From Chara braunii (taxonomy: Eukaryota; Streptophyta; Charophyceae; Charales; Characeae): DNA of 47,925 bases. The position numbers and the translations under genes are program-made. Under the pieces are notes generated by a model that was given only the letters and a program-made list of their open reading frames with translations, was not told the DNA's origin and searched no databases. Shown in pieces: positions 1 to 12,538 of this stretch. The first letter of the stretch is position 1, and every line of letters starts with the position of its first letter. Location: assembly GCA_003427395.1 (NCBI GenBank), contig BFEA01000164.1, positions 2,239,619 through 2,287,543 on the forward strand, in the 5' to 3' direction.

Positions 1-961
1 AAGGGTACCTAAAACCCCTTTCAGAAGCTTCAACCACTTCATGTCATTTCAGGAATTTCAGGTGGGGACGTGAAACCGCTGAAGTGGCTGAAGTTTCTCA
101 AAGGGGTTTCAGGTACCCCCATCCTACTATTTGCAATGGATCACCCTGACCTGGCTGATTGCCTAAAGGTAGGTTTCAAACAACCCCATGTATAGATCCA
201 CACACAATCCGAAAGTGTAGTAACCTGATGTGGCTGAGCTACCTGAACAGAGACCTGAAAATATAAGCACGCATTAACCATCTCTCACAAAGACAGGAGA
301 GAGGAAGGCACACAGAAGAAGAAAAGGGGCAGGGAAAGTGGAAGCAGGGAAAGTGCACCTGGACTTGGCTCGCGCCAGATGCATTCGAAACAAGTGACGA
401 AAATGGTGATGGAAAAGAAGAGGGGGTTACAAGGCGGAAAGAACATAGCGAGTTCAAATCCTAATGGATTTCGGCAAACTAAGAGCCAAATTCGGGGTTT
501 TACAGCAAGGCGAACGTGATAGTGAGGGCAATTTTGGACTTAGACTAGTGGAGTAGGAGTTAGTGGAGAAGAACGGGTGCGCGGAGATGTCGAGGGAGGA
601 AGAAGAAGGGAGAAGGAAGATGGTGTGTCTTGCTCATTTCTCAGTGAGAATGAGCAAAAAAAGTTGCTAATTTCTTGGTGAGAATGAGCAAGAGAAGATG
701 CTAATCGTAGGTTTTAAGGCAGTCCTGATCGGATGGCCACGCCAGATTTTGAATTTGAGCAGCGGATTTGGCGTTATCAAGGTTAGAGGCTGAGCTTTTT
801 TTTCCTTTTCATCAAGCAAAACAGGTAGCAATGAATCTTCCCAAATTTAGGGGAAGATCCATTCTCTTTTGATCCATTTTATGAGTAAGTGAGCAACGGT
901 TATAACTGCGATCGCCAATATTAGGATCGACGCAGTCCATAGCATTCGCCATCGTGGGGTT
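1..961 (+). repeat. Satellite monomer, partial (3' part)
   Basis: Starts inside a palindromic module (GGGTACCTAAAACCCC) and runs through the purine-rich block to the next landmark. It carries a local tandem duplication of about 40 bp near 628-710: the segment around TGCTCATTTCTC...GAGCAA is repeated with small changes, unlike the other monomers. Confidence 0.9.
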
Positions 962-2084
962 GATCCTCATGTTACATCATGAGTGTTCGGTCCCTCATGC
1001 TCATCGTGCGCGACGTGCAACTGGGCTCTGTCTTTTCTCTACTAACCTGCATCCGTCATGATCGTACTAACCATCTCCCTGTGGCAATGGCTCCATTGTG
1101 ATCGTGATTGATGTGCTCATTAAGGTTGCTCGGGCGTTCGGGATCGTCACTACGCCTGATGTTGGGCCCGTCAAAGTAACCAAGAGGCCGCATGAACGTG
1201 GACGAGAGGTTGGTCAGGTGCGCCATGAAAGAAGAAGTAAATCGCCGAAGTGGCTGAAGCTTCTGAAAGGGGTTTCATGTACCCCCATCCAAATGGATCA
1301 ACTTGACCTGCGTGAACTGCGTGAACGCGGTTTCAAACAACCCCATGTATAGATCCAAACACAATCCCAAAGTGTAGTAACCTGAAGTGGTTGAACTGCC
1401 TGAACGGAGATCTGAAAATATATGCACCCGTTAACTATCTCTCACAAAGACAGGAAAGAGGGAGGCACACAGAAGAAGAAAAGGGGCAGGGAAATTGGAA
1501 GCAGGGAGAGTGCACCTGGACTTAGCTCGCGCCAGATCCATTCGAAACAGGTGACGAAAATGGTTATGGAAAAGAAGAGGGGGTGACAAGGCGGAAAGAG
1601 CATAGCGCCTTCAAATCCTAATGGATTTCGGCAAACTAAGAGTCAAATCCGGGGTTTTACAGCAGGTCGAACGTGATAGTGAGGGTTATTTTGGAGTTAG
1701 ACTAGTGGAATAGAAGTTAGTGGAGAGGAAGGGGTGCGCGGAGATGTCAAGAGAGGAAGAAGAATGGAGAAGGAAGATAGTGTGTCTTGCTAATTTCTCG
1801 GTGAAAATGAACAAGACAAGATGCTAATCGTAGGTTTTGAGACACTCCTGATCAGATGACCGCTTCAGATTTTGAATATGAGCACTGGATTAGGCGTTAT
1901 CAAGGTTAGAGGCTGCGCTTTTTTTTCCTATTCATCAAGTAAAACAGGTAGCAATAAATCTTTCAAAATCTTGGGGAAGATCCATTCTCTTTTGGCCGAT
2001 TTTATGAGTAAGTGAGGAGCGGTTATAACCGTGCGCGCTAGTATAAGGATCGAGGCAGTCCATAGCATTCGCCATCGTAGGGAT
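962..2084 (+). repeat. Satellite monomer, internally deleted (1,123 bp)
   Basis: About 630 bp shorter than its neighbours. At about 1232 the sequence passes directly from GAAAGAAGAAGTAAAT to CGCCGAAGTGGCTGAAGC. It therefore lacks the T-tract and nearly all the palindromic modules, while both flanking blocks are kept. Confidence 0.9.
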
Positions 2085-3833
2085 GATCCTCATGTTACGT
2101 CATGAGTGTTCGGTCCCTCATGCTCATCGTTCGCGACGTGCCTGCTCGCATTCGTTACTATTTCAACAGGGCTTTGTCTTTTTTCTACTAACCTGCATCC
2201 GTCATGATCGTACTAACCGTCTCCCTGTGGAGGTCGTCCCCATTGTGATCGTGAATCATGTGTTTATTAAGGTGGCTCGGGCGTTCGAGATCGTCACTAC
2301 GCCTGATGTCGGGCCCGCCAAAGTAACCAAGAGGTCGCATGAACGTGGCAGGAGGTTGGTCAGGTGCGCCATGAAAAAAGAAGTAAATAGAGAGAGAGTT
2401 AAAGTAGAAGCTGGGAACAAGGTTGAAGATCTGGGAGACGAGAAAACTCAGATGTGAGGAAGGAGTAGCGAGCATGCGAACATACGATCGAGCAATAGAA
2501 CGAGGCGGATAAAGACCACTTGCGTTTAGCGACCACCTGAAATTTCAGAATAAAGGATTTTGAAGTGCTCTGAAACCGCTGAAATGACCTGAAGACACTT
2601 CAGGTGATTTCAGAAGTTTCGGGTCATTTGCAATACAAGTTTTATGTTTTTTTTTTTTTTTTTTTTTTGCTTGTTTTTCCAGCCACTTCAGGTCATTTCA
2701 TGAATTTTAGGTGGGGACCTGAAGCCACTGAAGTCGCTGAAGCTTCTGAATGGGGTTTCAGGCACCTCCATCGAAATTGTTGGATGGGGGTACCTGAAAC
2801 CCCTTTAAGAAGCTTCAACCACTTCAGGACATTTTATGAATTTCAGCTGGGGATCTTAAACCGCTGAAGCGGCTGAAGCTTCTGAAACGGGTTTCATGTA
2901 CCTCCATCCAAATTGTTGGATGAGAGTACCTGAAACCCCTTTCAGAAGCGTCAACCACTTCATATCATTTCAGGAATTTCAGGTGGGGACCTGAAACTGC
3001 CGAAGTGGCTGAAACTTATGAAAGGGGTTTCAGGTACCCTTATCCCACCATTTGTAATGGATCAACCAGACCTGGCTGAACTGCCTGAAGGCGGTTTCAA
3101 ACAACCCCTAGTACAGATCCACACACAATCCGAAAGTGTAGTAACCTTAAGTGGCTGAAATGCCTGAAGAGGACCTAAAAATATATGCACCTGTTAACCA
3201 TCTCTCACAAAGACAGGAGAGAGAGGAAGGCAAACAAAAGAAGAAAAGGGGCAGGGAAAGTGGAAGCAGGGACAGTGCGCCTGGACTAGGCTCCCGCCAG
3301 ATGCATTCGAAACAGGTGACGAAAATGGTGATGGAAAAGAAGAGGGGGTGACAAGGCGGAAAGAACATAGCGCCATCAAATCCTAATGGATTTCGACAAA
3401 CTTAGAGTCGAATCCGGGGTCTTACAGCAGGGCGAACGTGATAGTGAGGGTAATTTTGGAGTAATACTAGCGGAGTAGGAGTTAGCTCAAAAGAAGGGGT
3501 GTGCGTAGATGTCGAGGGAGAAGGAAGATGGTATGTCTTGCTCATTTCTTGGTGAAAGTGAGCAAGAGAAGATGCTAATCCTAGGTTTTAAGGCAGTACT
3601 GATCAGATGGCCGCGCCAGATTTTGAATTCGAGCAGCGGATTTAGCGTTATCAAAGTTAGAGGCTGGGCTTTTTTTCTTTTCATGAAGTTAAACAAGTGG
3701 CAATGAATCTTCCCAAATGTAGGGGAAGATCCATTCTCTTTTGGCCCATTTTATGAGTAAGTGAGGAGCGGTTATAACCGCGCGCGCCAGTATTAGGATC
3801 GAGGCAGTCCATAGCATTCGCCATCGTAGGAAT
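2085..3833 (+). repeat. Satellite monomer (1,749 bp)
   Basis: Full-length monomer with a 22-base T-tract at 2647-2668, followed by three palindromic modules. The first palindrome (about 2738-2822) is centred near 2780 and has arms of the TGAAGCTTCTGAA...GGGGTTTCAGG type. Confidence 0.92.
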
Positions 3834-5605
3834 GATCCTCAAGTTACATCATGAGTGTTTGGTCCCTCACGCTCATCGTGCGCAACGTGCCCGCTCGCAT
3901 TCGTCACTATTTCAACTGGGCTCTGTCTTTTTTCTACTAACTTGCATCCGTCATGATCGTATTGACCGTCTCCCTGTGGCGGTCGTCCCCTTTGTGATCG
4001 TGATTGATGTGCTCATGAAGGTTGCTCGGGGGTTTGGGATCGTCAGTACGCCTGATGTTGGACCCTCCAAAGTAACCAAGAGGCCGCATGAACGTGGACG
4101 AGACGTTGGTCAGGTGCGCCATGAAAGAAGAAGTAAATAGAGAGATCGTTCAAGTAGAAGCACAAAACAAGGTTGAAGATGTGGGAGACGAAAAAACGCA
4201 ATTGTGAGGAAGGAGTAGCTCGCGTGCGAACATACGATCGAGCAAGAGAACTAGGGGGACAAAGACCACTCGCGTTTAGCGACCCCCTGAAATTTCAGAA
4301 TGAAAATTTTGAAGTGGTTTGAAACCGCTGAAATGGCCTGAAAACACTTCAGTTCATTTCAGAAGTTTCGGGTGATTTGCAGGACAAGTTTTATGTGTTT
4401 TTTTTTTTTTTTTTTTTGCCTGTTTTTCCAGCCACTTCAGGTCATCTCAGGAATTTCAGGTGGGGACCTGAAACCACTAAAGTGGCTGAAGCTTCTGAAT
4501 GGGGTTTCAGGTACCCCAATCCAAATGGTTGGATGGGGGTACCTGAAACCCGTTTAAGAAGCTTTAACCACTTCAGGACATTTCAGGAATTTCAGCTGGG
4601 GACCTGAAACCACTGAAGCGGCTGAAGCTTCTGATAGGGGTTTCATGTACCCCCATCCAAATGGTTGGATGGGGGTACCTGAATCCCTTTTCAGAAGCTT
4701 CAACCACTTCATGTCATTTCAGGAATTTGAGGTGGGGACCTGAAACCGCGGAAGTGGCTGAACCTTCTCAAAGGGGTTTCAGGTACCCCATTCCACCACT
4801 TGTAAAGGATCAACCTGACCTGGCTGAACTACCTGAAGGCGGTTTCAAACAACCCCATGTATAGATCCACACACAATCCGAAAGTGTAGTAACTTGAAGT
4901 GGTTGAACAGCCTGAAAGGAGACCTAAAAATATATGCACCCGTTAACCATCTCTCAGAAAGACAGGAGAGAGGAAGACACACAGAAGAAGAAAAGGGCCA
5001 GGGAAAGTGGAAGCAGGGAGAGTGCGCCTGAACTTGGCTCGCGCCAGATGCATTCGAAACAGGTGACGAAAGTGGTGATGGAAAAGAAGAAGGGGTGACA
5101 AGGCGGAAAGAACAAAGCGCCTTCAAATCCTAATGGATTTCGGCAAACTAAGAGTCGAATCCGGGGTTTTACAGCAGGGAGAACGTGATAGTGAGGGCAA
5201 TTTTGGAGTTAGACTAGTGGAGTAGGAGTTAGATGAGAAGAAGGGGTGCGCGGAGATGTCGAGGGAGGAACAAGAAGGGAGAAGGAAGATGGTGTGTCTT
5301 GCTCATTTCTCCGTGAAAATGAGCAAGAGAAAATGCTAATCGTAGGTTTTGAGACAGTCTTCATCAGGTGGCCTCGCCAGATTTTGAATTTGAGCAGCGG
5401 ATTAGGCGTTATCAAGGTTAGAGGCTGCTCTTTTTTGTCCTTTTCATCCTTTTCATCAAATAAAACAGGTACCAATGAATCTTCCCAAATCAAGGGGAAG
5501 ATCGAGTCTCTTTTGTCCCATTTTATGAGTAAGTGAGGAGCGGTTATAACCGCCCGCGCCAGTATAAGGATCGAGGCAGTCCAAAGCATTCTCCATCGTG
5601 GGGAT
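3834..5605 (+). repeat. Satellite monomer (1,772 bp)
   Basis: Full-length monomer with a 20-base T-tract at 4398-4417. The palindromic modules lie between about 4430 and 4800, with centres where CCATCCAAATGGTTGGATGG occurs. Confidence 0.92.
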
Positions 5606-7203
5606 GGTCGTCATGTTACGTCATGAGTGTTCCGTCCCTCATGTTCATCGTGCGAGAAGTGCCCGCTCGCATTCGTCACTATTTCAACTGGGCTCTGTCT
5701 TTTTTCTACTCACCTGCATCCGTCATGATCTTATTGACCGTCTCTCTGTTGCGGTCGTCCCCATTGTGATCATGATTTATGTGCTCATTAAGGTTACTCG
5801 GGCGTTCGGGATCGTCACTACGCCTGATGTTGGGCCCTCCAAAATAACCAAGAGGTCGAATAAACGTGGACGTGAGGTTGGTCAGGTGCGCCATGAAAGA
5901 AGAAGTAAATAGAGAGATCGTTAAAGTAGAAGCTGAGAACAAGGTTGAAGATCTAGGAGACGAGAAAACGAAGATGTGAGGAAGGAGTAGCGCTCGTGCG
6001 AACATACGATAGAGCAAGAGAACGAGGGGGACAAAGACCACTCGAGTTTATCGACCACCCGAAATTTCAGAATGAAAGATTCTGAAGTGGTCTGAAACCG
6101 CTGAAATGGCCTGAAGACACTTCAGGTCATTTCAGAAGTCTCGGGTGATTTGCAGGACAAGTTTTATGGGTTTTTTTTTTTTTTTTTGCCTGTTCTTCAT
6201 GCCAGTTCAGGTCATTTCAAGAATTTCAGGTGGGGACCTGAAACCACCTAAGTAGCTGAAGCTTCAAAATGGGGTTTCAGGTACCCCCATCCAAATGGTT
6301 GGATAATGGTTCCCGAAACGTTTTTCAGAAGCTTCAACCACTTCAGGATATTTCAGGAATTTCAGGTGGGGACATGAAACCGCTAAAGTGGCTGAAGCTT
6401 CTGAAAGGGGTTTCAGGTACCCCATCCCACCATTTGCAATGGATCAACGTGAACTGGCTGAACTGCCTGAAGGCGGTTTCAGACTACCCCATGTATAGAT
6501 CCACACACAATTTGAAAGTGTAGTAACCTGAAGTGGCTGAACTGCCTGAAAGGTGGCTTGAAAATATATGCACCCGTTAACCATCTCTCACAAAGACAGG
6601 AGAGACGAGGGCACACAAAAGAAGAAAAGGGGCAGTGAAAGTGGAAGCAGGGAGAGTGCACCTGGACTTGGCTCGCGCTAGATGCATTCGAAACAGTTGA
6701 CGAAAATGGTGATGGAAAAGAAGAGGGGGTGACAAGGCAGAAAGAACATAGCGCCTTGAAATCCTAATGGATTTCAGCAAACTAAGAGTCCAATCCGGGG
6801 TTTTACAGCAGGGAGAACGTGATAGTGAGGGCAATTTTTGAGTTAGACTAGTGGAGTAGGAGTGAGTGGAGAACAAGGGGTGCGCGGAGATGTCGAGGGA
6901 GGAAGAAGAAGGGTGAACGAAGATGGTGTGTCTTGCTCATTTCTCGTTGAAAATAAGCAAGAGAAGGTGTTAATCGTAGATTTTAAGGCAGTCCCGATGA
7001 GTAGAAGATTTGGCGTTATTAAGGTTAGAAGCTGCACTTTTTTTTCCTTTTCATCAAGTAAAACAAGTAGTAATGAATATTCCCTAATCTAGGGGAAGAT
7101 CTATTCTCTTTTGGCCCACGTTACGAGTAAGTGAGGAGCGGTTATAACCGCGCGCTCCATCATTAGGATCGAGGCAGTGAATAGCATTCGCCATCGTGGG
7201 GAT
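5606..7203 (+). repeat. Satellite monomer (1,598 bp)
   Basis: Shorter monomer with a 17-base T-tract at 6171-6187. One palindromic module is missing and there is a small deletion near 6990-7010 (the block GAATTTGAGCAGCGGA present in other monomers is absent). Confidence 0.92.
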
Positions 7204-8887
7204 GATCCTCACATTACATCATGAGTGTTCTGTCCCTTATAACCGTGGGCGACGTGCCTGCTCACATTCGTCACTATTTCAACTGGGCTCTATCTTTCTG
7301 CTACCAACCAGCATCCGTCATGATCGTACTCACCGTCTCCCTGTGGCGGTCATCCCCATTGTTATCGTGATTGATGTGCTCATTAAGGTTGCTCCGGCGT
7401 TCGGGATGGTCACTATGCCGGATGTTGGGCCCGCCAAAGTAACCAAGAGGCCGCATGAAAGTGGACGAGAGGTTGGTCAGGTGCGCCATGAAAGAAGAAG
7501 TAAATAGAGAGATCGTTAAAGTAGAAGCTGGGAACAAGGTTGAAGATGTGGGAGACGAGAAAACGCAGATGTGAGGAAGGAGTAGCGTGCGTGCGAACAT
7601 ACGATCGAGTAAGAGAACTAGGGGAATAAACACCACTCACGTTTAGTGACCACCTGAAATTTCAGAATGAAAGATTTTGAAGTGCTCTGAAACCGCTAAA
7701 ATGGCCTGAAAACACTTCAGGTCATTTCAGATGTTTCGAGTGATTTGTAGGACAAGTTTTATGTTTTTTTTTTTTCTTTTTTGCCTCTTTTTCTAGCCTC
7801 TTCAGGTAATTTCATGAATTTCATGTGGGGACCTGAAACCAAAGAAGTGGCTGAAGCTTCTGAATGGGGTTTCAGGTACCCCCATCCGAATTATTGGATT
7901 GGGGTGAAGTGGCTGAAGTTTCTGAAAGGGGTTTTAGGTACCCCCATCCAAATGCTTGGATGGGGGAAATTGAAACCCCTTTCAGAACTTGAAACACTTC
8001 ATGTCATTTCAGGAATTTCAGGTGAGGACCTGAAACCGCTGAAGTGGCTGAAGCTTCTGAAAGGGGTTTCAGGTACCCTTATCCCACCATTTGCAATGGA
8101 TCAACCTGAAGTGGCTGAACTGCCTGAAGGCGGTTTCAGACAACCCTATGTATTCATCTACACACAATCCGAAAGTGTAGTAACCTGAAGTGGTTGAACT
8201 GCGTGAAAGGAGACCTGAAAATATATGCATCCGTTAACCATCTCTCACAAAGACAGGAGAGAGAAAGGCACACAGAAGAAGAAAAGGGGCGATGAAAGTG
8301 GAAGCAGGGAGAGTACACCCGGACTCGGCTCGCGCCAGATGCATTCGAAACAGGTGACGAAAATGCTGATGGAAAAGAAGAGGGGGTGACAAGGCGATAA
8401 GAACATAGCGCCTTCAAATCCTAGTAGATTTCGGCAAACTGAGAGCCGAATCCGGGGTTTTACAGTAGGGCGAACGTGAAAGTGAGGGCAATTTCGGAGT
8501 TAGACTAGTGGAGTAGGAGTTAGTGGGAAAGAAGGGGTGCGCAAGATGTCGAGGGAGGAAGAAGAATGGAGAAGGAAGATGGTGTGTCTTGCTCATTTCA
8601 AGGTCAAAATGAGCAAGAAAAGATGCTAATCGTAGGTGTTAAGGCAGTCCTGATCAGATTGCCATGACAACTTTTGAATTTATGCAGCGGATTTGGCATT
8701 ATCAAGGTAAGAGGCTGCGCTTTTTTTTCCTTTTCATCATATAACAACAAGTAGCAATTAATCTTCCAAAATCTAGGGGAAAATCCATTCTCTTTTGGCC
8801 CATTTTATGAGTAAGTCAGGAGCGGTTATAACTGCGCGCGCCAGTATAAGGATCGAGGCAGTCCATAACATTCGCCATCATGGGGAT
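7204..8887 (+). repeat. Satellite monomer (1,684 bp)
   Basis: Near full length. Its T-tract near 7764 is interrupted by a C. Part of the first palindromic module is deleted at about 7900, where GGATTGGGGT runs straight into GAAGTGGCTG. Confidence 0.92.
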
Positions 8888-10643
8888 GATCCTCATGTTA
8901 GATCATGAGTGTTCGATCCCTCATGCTCATCGTCTGCGACGTGCCCGCTCACATTCGTCACTATTTCAACCGGGCTAAGTCTTTTTTCTACTAACCAGCA
9001 GCCGTCATGATCGTACTTACTGTCTCCCTGTGGCGGTCGTCCCCATTGTGATTGTGATTGATATGCTCATTAAGGTTGCTCGGGCGTTCGGGGTTGTCAC
9101 TACGCCTGATGTAGGGCCGCCAAAGTAACCAAGAGGCCGCATGAACGTGGACGAGAGGTTGGTCAGGTGCGCCATAAAAGAAGAAGTAAATAGAGAGATC
9201 GTTAAAGTAGAAGCTGGGAACAAGGTTGAAGATGTGGGAGACGAGAAACGCAGTTGTGAGGAAGGAGTAGCGCGCGTGCGAACACACGATCGAGCAAGAG
9301 CACTAGGGGGACAAAGACCACTCGTGTTAAGCGACCACCTGAAATTTCAGAATAAAAGATTCTGAAGTGGTATGAAACCGCTGAAATGGCGTGAAGACAC
9401 TTCAGATCATTTCAGAAGTTTTGGGTGATTTGCAGGATAGGTTTTATGTTTTTTTTTTTTTTTTTCCTATTTTTCCAGCTATTTCAGGTCATTTCAGGAA
9501 TTTCTAGTGAGGACCTGAAACCACCGAAGTGGCTGAAGCTTCTGAATGGGGTTTCAGGTGCCCCCATCCAAATGGTTGGATGGGGGTACCTAAAACCGCT
9601 TTCAGAAGCTTCAGCCACTTCAGGATATTTCAGGAATTTGAGGCGGGGACCTGAAACCGCTGAAGTGGCTGAAGCTTCAGAAAGGGGTTTCAGGTACCCC
9701 CATCCAAATGGTTGGATAGGGGTACCTGAAACCTATTCAGAAGCTTCAACCACTTCATGTCATTTCAGGAATTTCAGGAAGGGACCTGAAACCGCCGAGG
9801 TGGCTGAAGCTTTTGAAAGTGGTTTCAGGTACCCCCATCCCACCATTTCCAATGGATCAACCTGAAGTGGTTGAACTGCTTGAAGGCGGTTTCAGACAAC
9901 CCCATGTATAGATCCACACACAATGCGAAAGTGTATTAACTTGAAGTGGCTGAACTGCCTGAAAGGAGACCTGAAAATATATGCACTCGTTAACCATTTC
10001 TCACAAAGACAGGAGAGAGGAAGGCACACAGAAGAAGAAAAGGGGCAGGGAAAGTGGAAGGAGGGAGAGTGCATTTGGACTTGGCTCGCGCCAGATGCAT
10101 TCGAAATAGGTGGCGAAAATGATGATGGAAAACAAGAGGGGTTGACAAGGAGGAAATAACATAACACCTTCAAATCCTAATGGATTTCGGCAAACTAAGA
10201 GCCAAATTTGGGGTTTTACAGTAGGGCGAACGTGATAGTGAGGGCAATTTTGGAGTTAGACCAGTGGAGTAGGAGTTAGTGGGGAAGAAGGGGTGCGCGG
10301 AGATGTCGAGGGAGAAAGAAGAAGGGAGAAGGAAGATGGTGTGTCTTGGTCATTTCTCGGTGAAAATGAGCAAGAGAAGATGTTAATAGTAGGTTTTGAG
10401 ACAGTCCTGATCAGATTGTCACGACAGATTTTGAATTTGAGCAGCGGTATTGGCATTATCAAGGTTAGAGGCTGCGCTTCTTTTTCCTTTTCATCAAGTA
10501 AAACAAGTGGCAATGAATCTTCCCAAATCTAGGGGAAAATCCATTTTCTTTTGGCCCTTTTTATGAGTAAGTGAGGAGCGGTTATAACCGCGCGCGCCTG
10601 TATTAGGATCGAGGCAGTCCATAACATTCGCCATCGTGGGGAT
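8888..10643 (+). repeat. Satellite monomer (1,756 bp)
   Basis: Full-length monomer with three well-kept palindromic modules between about 9480 and 9850. It is a good reference copy for the array. Confidence 0.92.
9536..9623. repeat. Palindromic module of the satellite (example)
   Basis: Near-perfect dyad of about 85 bp centred on CCATCCAAATGGTTGGATGG. The left arm reads GAAGCTTCTGAATGGGGTTT and the right arm is close to its reverse complement (AAAACCGCTTTCAGAAGCTTC). Two or three such palindromes occur in every full monomer, and transcripts could fold into long hairpins. Confidence 0.85.
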
Positions 10644-11392
10644 GATCCTCATGTTACATCATGAGTGTTCGATCCCTCACGCTCATCGTGCGCGACGTGT
10701 CCGCTCGCATTCGTTACCATTTCAACCACGCTCTGTTTTTTTTCTACTAACCTGTAGCCGTCATGATCGTACTTACCGTCTCCCTGTGGCGGTCGTCCCC
10801 ATTGTGATTGTGATTGATGTGCTCATTAAGGTTGCTCGGGCGTTCGGGATCCTCACTACGCCTGATGTTGGGCCCGCCAAAGTAACCAAGAGGCCGCATG
10901 AACATGGACGAGAGGTTGGTGAGGTGCGCCATGAAAGAAGAAGTAAATAGAGAGATCGTTAAAGTAGAAGTTGGGAACAAGGTTGAAGATGTGGGAGACA
11001 AGAAAACGCAGTTGTGAGGAGGAGTAGCGCACGTGCGAACATACGATCGAGAAAGAGAACTAGGGGGACAAAGACCACTCGCGTTTAGCGACCACCTGGA
11101 ATTTCAGAATGAAAGATTGTGAAGTGGTCTGAAACAGCTGAAATGGCCTGAAGACACTTCAGGTCATTTTAAAAGTTTCGGGTGATTCGCAGTACAAGTT
11201 TTATGGGTTTTTTTTTTTTTTTTTTTGCCTGTTTTTCTAGCCTCTTTAGGTCATTTCAAGAATTTCAGGTGGGGACCTGAAACCACTGAAGTGGTTGAAG
11301 CTTCTGAATGGGGTTTCAGGTACCCCTATCCAAATGGTTGGATGGGGGTACCTGAAACCCCTTTCAGAAGCTTCAGCCACTTCAGGACATTT
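10644..11392 (+). repeat. Satellite monomer, 5' part of the copy split by the insertion
   Basis: The monomer runs to TTCAGGACATTT and then stops abruptly at the transposon end. Its remainder starts at 39601. The two parts, counting the ATTT once, give 1,756 bp, exactly a normal monomer length. Confidence 0.92.
11389..11392. repeat. Target-site duplication, left copy (ATTT)
   Basis: ATTT directly abuts the left terminal inverted repeat and is repeated directly after the right one at 39597-39600. Intact monomers read ACATTTCACGAATTTC across this site (for example near 41350), so the ATTT is target sequence duplicated on insertion. Confidence 0.85.
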
Positions 11393-11413
11393 AACATGTT
11401 ATTCGTTAAAATA
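11393..11413 (+). repeat. Left terminal inverted repeat
   Basis: Begins AACATGTTATTCGTTAAAAT and is the exact reverse complement of 39576-39596 over 21 bp. A weaker match continues inward (GACATTATA here against GATATTATA at the other end). Confidence 0.9.
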
Positions 11414-11506
11414 GGACATTATACTGTGTCCTCTTTCTAACGAATTCATTTTTCGCTGCATTCCAAGCAACGTAGGCACACCCATCCACGACTTAAGTAC
11501 ATGCAG

Positions 11507-11880
11507 AAGTGTGTTGGGATCCGTACTTGTTAAACTTCCTAAACGAATAACGACAGGCACACCCATCAGGGAACCCTGTGCGGAAGTGTGCTAGGAGCCT
11601 TACTTGTTGAACTTCAGAAATGTGCCGTGAATCTTGTGCCGAAGTGTGTCGGGATCCGCACTTGTTAAACTTCATAAACGAATAACGACAAGCACGCGCA
11701 TCAGGGAATCCTGTGCAGAAGTGTGCTGGGATCCGTACTTGTTAAACTTCAATTTCATAATTGTGACGAGCAATGTGTCATGATTGTATCCTCGTTGGAT
11801 AATTATATTAGAAGACGTAGAGTAGCGACAGGCAGGCCCATCCGGGATGCATGTGCGATAGTGTGTCGGGAGCCACACTT
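11507..11880 (+). repeat. Left subterminal array of five 22-bp motifs
   Basis: Copies at 11507-11528, 11584-11605, 11642-11663, 11719-11740 and about 11859-11880. Each starts AAGT or TAGT, ends ACTT and has a GGGATCC-like core, and most are followed by GTTAAACTTC or a close form. The TIR-like decamer AACGAATAAC occurs between them at 11542-11551 and 11677-11686. Arrays of this kind near transposon ends usually bind the transposase (family knowledge); binding here is inferred. Confidence 0.8.
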
Positions 11881-12538
11881 GTAAAACTTCAAGTTTGTGA
11901 ATGTGATGAGCAAGTTGTCATGATTGAATCCTTGTTGGATAATACTATTTATTTCTTTTATGCGTAAGTTGTACATGCATGGCTATCGTCTCGTCCGAGG
12001 CGGTTGTCTGGATGTTGTAGAGATTCAAACTTCTTTAGAAGTACAAACAGTAACTGTTATTTTTGACATACAATTTATTTTTCCCGGTCAAAAACGCAAA
12101 ATTGTCGGTCACATGTAATTCAGGCGGTCACAAGTACAAAACTGTCTATGCACACAAGAGACGTGATGTCACTGGTCTTTCACTCTTTGCATAACGAACC
12201 TCACACCCACACACTCGCCGAGATTTATCTTGCATCCACACTCCAATTCGTCATGTCGCACCACACACACGAATATAATTTCGAGGTGAATTATATGCAC
12301 AACCTTGGATGACCTGGACACAATTTGCAACGAGGACTGCAATGCGATGAATGTAATGACACGACAGACGAGACGGACCTGACAAAGATTCCGAAGGCAA
12401 TACGCGACACCAAACTGGCAGTCAACATACCAAAGACAACTCAAACCCGCAACACTCAAAGAAAGTAATGTCGTTGTGAAAGCGACAGTTAAAATATGAA
12501 ATATTCTGAAACAGAAGTTTGCAAATCAATCGAATCCA
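11881..12538. other. AT-rich left end, no gene recognised
   Basis: Downstream of the protease gene on its strand. Short open frames here (for example minus-strand 12169-12459) show no recognisable motif. Small repeats of CGGTCACA type occur at 12084-12132. It may hold the 3' untranslated region of the protease gene. Confidence 0.5.

Larger units (their letters stand above)
1..11392 (+). repeat. Left part of 1.75-kb satellite array
   Basis: Tandem monomers in head-to-tail orientation. The landmark GATCCTCATGTTA or a close variant recurs at 962, 2085, 3834, 5606, 7204, 8888 and 10644. Each full monomer runs in the order: a block ending in GTCAGGTGCGCCATGAAAG; a T-tract of about 15-22 bases; two or three palindromic modules of about 135 bp; a purine-rich block; and GCGGTTATAACCGC just before the next landmark. 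No conserved gene is seen. The short open frames in it are not consistently kept between monomers. The array continues beyond the window edge and resumes in the same orientation at 39601. Confidence 0.95.

Noticed and set aside
3834-4140. Recurrent plus-strand frame of about 104 codons in satellite monomers (also near 5598, 7196, 10636, 44112).
   Set aside because: It is broken or absent in other monomers, has no recognisable motif, and overlaps minus-strand frames of equal length. This is expected in a tandem repeat with few stops.
11393-11400. Alternative reading of the borders with CATG as the target duplication.
   Set aside because: The empty site would then contain an AACATGTT piece absent from other monomers, whereas ATTT restores a sequence found elsewhere in the array.
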